From Janibacter hoylei PVAS-1 (GTDB taxonomy: Bacteria > Actinomycetota > Actinomycetes > Actinomycetales > Dermatophilaceae): 64,000 bases of DNA. Positions within the stretch are counted from its first letter, which is position 1. Each line of letters starts with the position of its first letter. Both the position numbers and the translations under genes were made by a program. Positions 61,349-64,000 of this stretch are shown here, in pieces. The DNA lies in contig NZ_ALWX01000022.1 of NCBI RefSeq assembly GCF_000297495.1, positions 148,313 to 212,312 on the forward strand, given 5' to 3'. The notes beneath the pieces were generated by a model, which did no database searches, was not told the DNA's origin, and was given only the letters and a program-made list of their open reading frames with translations.

Positions 61349-63550
61349 TCATCGGGGAAGTGGCACCTCCACGAACTGGGGACGGTACCGCAGCGGGTCG
61401 GCGGCGACCCGCTCGCTGTTGGTGTCGTTGGTGCTGTACGAGGCGACGACGCTGCCCTCCTTCGGGAAGAGGGTCGGGTGGGCCAGAGGCATGTAGCGCA
61501 CCTGGCCGGTCCCGCCCTTCGGGATCCTCTTGACCGCGGTGCCCGAGGACCAGAGGCCGGTCGGGGAGTCAGCGCTCCACACGGTGATGTCGCTGCCGAG
61601 CAGGTCGTTGCGCTTGCTGAGCGCGTACCACCGGTCGCCCTGGGTGAAGACGCTCAACGTCTGCGAGACCCCGTCCTTGGCGGGGATCATCTCGGTGGCG
61701 TCGTCCTCCTCGCGGGACCATTCCGAGCCGTCCCAGTAGCGCCAGCGGTCCTGGTCCAGGAAGTCGTCAGGTCGTACCCTCGCCACGCGAAGGGAGTAGC
61801 CCCACGCCTTGTCGGTGCCGGGGTTCGCGGTGCCGAAGACGTACAGCCACCGGTCGTCGCCACGCCCGGTGAGCGTGGTCGCCGCACCCCACGTCGGGTG
61901 GTCTCGGTCGTCTCTGTCCGGGCCGATGTCACGGCGCTCGAGGAGCTGTGGGGTCCCACCGATGGGCACGACGAAGACGGCGACGGACAGCCCGAGGTTC
62001 TCGAAGCCGAAGGCGTCCGAGCCGGTGGTGCGCACGCGTTGGGTCGTCACGTAGAGCAGGTCGTAGCCGGCGCGCTCGTCGACGACCGTCGACATGGGCC
62101 AGTACCCGACCGGGTTCTCGCCCGCGCCTGTCCGGTCAGGGATGAGGGCCCCGCCGCTCTCCGGAACGACGGCCCGGATGCACTTCTCGTCCGTGACGAG
62201 CATCGAGTTGCGGACGTAACCGGACCCCGTCACCCCGTCCTGCAGGGTGTCGCCGAAGAGCCAGGCACGCCGGCCGTCCTGAAGCAGGGCGTCGGCGCCG
62301 ACGTCACCCCCGCGGAAGTCATCGGTGCCGCGCATCGCGGCGATCCGGTTGAGATCGGCGACCGACGTCACGCTGTCTGACCTCACACAGTCCGCGCTGG
62401 CGGCGAGCGAGGCGAGCCGCGGTGCAGCGGAGACCTCGGCGCGTGGCACGACGAAGGAGAGCACGAGCATCGCCGCCGTGAGCGGAGCGACGACCCCGAG
62501 TACCCGGATGCGCCAGCCATTCATCCCACCGATGTGGCGCATCCCGTCGTCGTCGACCGGGGAGGGCACCTCCTGGCGCCGGCGCACGACCCGGGCGAGG
62601 AGGATGACGAGCGGTGCGGTGACGAGCCACACGAGGACCACGGCGGACGGCTCCGGCGCGAGCCGCCCGTGGAGGCTCAGCTCGGTCGCGGTCTCGAGCC
62701 CGGCTCCGGGCAGCCCGAGGGTCGCGATGCTGGACCAGGGTTCGCCGACGAGGTAGCGGTCCACGCGGGTGAGCACGGGTGCGCCCGTGGCGAAGAAGGC
62801 GACGACGGCCAGCCCGAGGCCAGCCCACCCGAAGAGCGCCTCGAGCGCGAGCGCGGTCGCCGCGCTCGCCCCGGCCACCGTGGCCGGTACGAGCACCACG
62901 GCCCACGTGTCGCCGCGCAGCGCGAGCACCCCGATGACGGCGCCGCCGAGGGCCGACAGGACGCCGACGACCAGGAGGCGTCGTAGCCCCTGCCGCAGGC
63001 CGCTGGCCACCGGCCCCGCACGCAGGCTCGTGCCCACGGCGACGAGGAAGCCGAGGAGCAGGGCGAGAGCGACGGCGAGGCGGGCCGCCTCTCGTCGCTC
63101 GTCCGCGTCGGCCGACCCGACGGTCTCGACGGAGACCTCCCGGTTGATGCGCTGCTCGCTTCGCTCGACGCGGTCACGGATGGCGTCGTCGAGGACGTCG
63201 TCGTTGGCCGAGGCCAGGAGCAGTCGGTCCGTCGACCCGTCGAGATCGACCACGAGGGCCGCCCGTGAGGACCCGTCGGCCAAGGCTGCCCGTGCCGCGT
63301 CCTCGTCGGCCACGGCACGCAGGTCGACGGGTCGGCCCGGCAGCGCGTCGTAGTGCCGGGCCACGCTCTCCGCCACGACAGGATCAGCGGCGACGACCGC
63401 GGGCACGGCGTGCGGCTCCAGATCGTCGGAGCCGGTGATGATGTAGGCGGCCCACGCGATCTCGCCGATCACGACGACGGCCAGGAGCACGGCGACAGCT
63501 GGAGGCAGCACCTGCCGCCAGCCCGGACGGACGGGATCGGTGGAACTCAT
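61349..63550 (-). CDS. multi-helix membrane protein fused to an extracytoplasmic DUF4185 domain
   Basis: 733 residues from ATG 63550, with AGGAG upstream. Helix 1 (residues 14-39) is followed by a soluble loop of about 120 residues. Five more helices lie between 155 and 325, an ABC-2/YhgE-like layout. A further helix (348-370) then leads into a large domain (about 385-733) with DUF4185-like blocks (GADALLQDGRRAWLFGDTLQDG, YVRNSMLVTDEKC, ERRDIGPDRDDRDHPTWGAATT). DUF4185 is a five-bladed glycosidase-like propeller in my understanding. I see no frameshift at the junction, but an internal start near residue 337-343 could make a separate protein. Confidence 0.7.
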   Translation of the reverse strand: MSSTDPVRPGWRQVLPPAVAVLLAVVVIGEIAWAAYIITGSDDLEPHAVPAVVAADPVVAESVARHYDALPGRPVDLRAVADEDAARAALADGSSRAALVVDLDGSTDRLLLASANDDVLDDAIRDRVERSEQRINREVSVETVGSADADERREAARLAVALALLLGFLVAVGTSLRAGPVASGLRQGLRRLLVVGVLSALGGAVIGVLALRGDTWAVVLVPATVAGASAATALALEALFGWAGLGLAVVAFFATGAPVLTRVDRYLVGEPWSSIATLGLPGAGLETATELSLHGRLAPEPSAVVLVWLVTAPLVILLARVVRRRQEVPSPVDDDGMRHIGGMNGWRIRVLGVVAPLTAAMLVLSFVVPRAEVSAAPRLASLAASADCVRSDSVTSVADLNRIAAMRGTDDFRGGDVGADALLQDGRRAWLFGDTLQDGVTGSGYVRNSMLVTDEKCIRAVVPESGGALIPDRTGAGENPVGYWPMSTVVDERAGYDLLYVTTQRVRTTGSDAFGFENLGLSVAVFVVPIGGTPQLLERRDIGPDRDDRDHPTWGAATTLTGRGDDRWLYVFGTANPGTDKAWGYSLRVARVRPDDFLDQDRWRYWDGSEWSREEDDATEMIPAKDGVSQTLSVFTQGDRWYALSKRNDLLGSDITVWSADSPTGLWSSGTAVKRIPKGGTGQVRYMPLAHPTLFPKEGSVVASYSTNDTNSERVAADPLRYRPQFVEVPLPR

Positions 63551-63683
63551 CGCTTCTCCTGAGAAGTCCTGCGCCGCGGGTGATGGGGAGCCGGACGACG
63601 TCGGTCGTATGGATCGCCCCGGGCAGCGTAGTGCGCAGCGCCGACTTCTGGTCCGTCGTGCACCACTGTGCTGGAATCCACTC

Positions 63684-63727
63684 GGTGGGGCGACTGGGGC
63701 TTGAACCCAGGACCGACGGATTATGAG
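63684..63727 (-). other. tRNA 3' fragment (CAT anticodon loop), probable attachment site
   Basis: On the minus strand the loop CTCATAA, half stem TCCGT, variable CGGTC, T arm CTGGG/CCCAG and acceptor 3' strand TCGCCCC with discriminator A are present. The 5' half of the tRNA is missing: 63728 onward cannot pair with the anticodon or acceptor stems. Such a 3' fragment of a Met/Ile2-type tRNA is what integrases leave when an element enters a tRNA gene. Native chromosome would lie to the left, the element to the right. Confidence 0.75.
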
Positions 63728-63775
63728 ATGTGCCGGACCCCCTAGGGCGTGTTGATCAAGAAGGTGCGGGGTGGC

Positions 63776-63807
63776 CAGCCGCCGTGAGTTGCGCGGGAGA
63801 ATGGGCG
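63776..63807 (+). repeat. 32-bp inverted repeat, left arm
   Basis: Exact reverse complement of 63969-64000. It covers the bases just before the start of the small acquired gene. Confidence 0.95.
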
Positions 63808-63808
63808 T

Positions 63809-64000
63809 GTGAAGATCCAGGTGCTGCATATCGAGGATTGCCCGAATTGGCAGGAGGCGGGCGATCGAGTACGGCTGGTGCTCGACTCGATCGGACGGGG
63901 CGATGTTCCGGTGGAGTTCGTGTTGATCCGCACCGAGGCTGAGGCGGTGAGCTCTGGTTTCGCGGGCTCGCCCATTCTCCCGCGCAACTCACGGCGGCTG
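63809..64000 (+). CDS. small thioredoxin-like protein of metal-resistance type, truncated at window edge
   Basis: 64 codons from GTG 63809, open at the window end. VKIQVLHIEDCPNWQEAGDRVR and DVPVEFVLIRTEAEA then FAGSP resemble small proteins with a CPNW motif found beside mercury or other metal resistance genes. After FAGSP the expected family sequence stops and the frame runs into the inverted repeat (PILPRNSRRL), so the gene looks broken. Codon use (CAT, GAT, AAT, GTT, GTA) differs from the rest of the window, consistent with acquisition. Confidence 0.6.
   Translation, partial: MKIQVLHIEDCPNWQEAGDRVRLVLDSIGRGDVPVEFVLIRTEAEAVSSGFAGSPILPRNSRRL
63969..64000 (-). repeat. 32-bp inverted repeat, right arm (reaches window end)
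   Basis: Exact reverse complement of 63776-63807; it may extend past the window. Confidence 0.95.

Noticed and set aside
63684..63727. A functional tRNA gene
   Set aside because: Only the 3' half is present; bases after 63727 cannot form the anticodon 5' stem or the acceptor 5' strand.

Overview
This window is a high-GC actinobacterial chromosome segment. Gene content and order (hrcA-dnaJ-rsmE-phoH-ybeY-hlyC-era, leuA, recO-uppS, zur-znuBCA, glyS, dusB-dgt-dnaG), GTG/TTG starts, many leaderless promoters, a LexA box of the TCGAAC-N4-GTTCGA type and GlnR-like phased repeats all fit. The family looks like Intrasporangiaceae or a close relative; that placement is inference from gene style, not a search.

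Layout. 1-5.2 kb: the end of a sensor kinase with its response regulator, then a convergent MMPL exporter / NarL-type two-component operon. 5.5-10.1 kb: DinG-type helicase, aldo-keto reductase, holA and rpsT. 10.2-18.8 kb: an orphan MazF/PemK-like toxin, two Tat-exported phosphatases, lepA, a hotdog protein, a tyrosine phosphatase, hemW and a TRIC-type channel. 18.8-28.9 kb: a FabG-like SDR, a DUF3097 protein, then the CIRCE-controlled hrcA-dnaJ block leading to rsmE, phoH, ybeY, a CBS/CorC protein and era. 29-32 kb: a BCCT transporter and asd.

32.1-39.7 kb is the most interesting part: an eight-gene minus-strand operon of the Nit1C / MSMEG_0565-0572 / sll0783-sll0787 type. It encodes a radical SAM enzyme, a GNAT-AIR synthase fusion, a Sll0783-like protein, an intact Nit6803-type nitrilase, an MSMEG_0570-like protein, a flavin monooxygenase-like protein, a second nitrilase-fold protein that has lost its catalytic Cys (now Asp) and Glu (now Asp), and a glycosyltransferase. 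Its upstream region carries GTTTC/GAAAC pentamers in 11-bp phase, the layout expected for the nitrogen regulator GlnR. The cluster type is known and its product is not established here; the degenerate second nitrilase and the operator are the new-looking details.

39.8-49 kb: leuA behind a leucine-rich leader peptide, an epoxide-hydrolase remnant, an SOS-boxed alkB, recO, uppS, a class II glutamine amidotransferase, and a zinc-uptake operon read from a promoter embedded in tandem Zur boxes. 49-60.3 kb: glyS, a hydrolase, a rhodanese, a CDF transporter, dusB, dgt, dnaG, a 2OG oxygenase and tRNA-Asn. 60.3-63.6 kb: a solute-binding lipoprotein and a membrane/DUF4185 fusion. At 63.68 kb a tRNA 3' fragment marks the probable left edge of an integrated element whose first gene has atypical codon use and is cut by a 32-bp inverted repeat.

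Quality warning. Several genes, including the essential holA and dnaG, carry single-base frameshifts, mostly one extra G in G6-G7 runs. These are best read as sequencing errors, so the HK/RR 'fusion' and the other broken genes near the left end should be treated as intact until checked.
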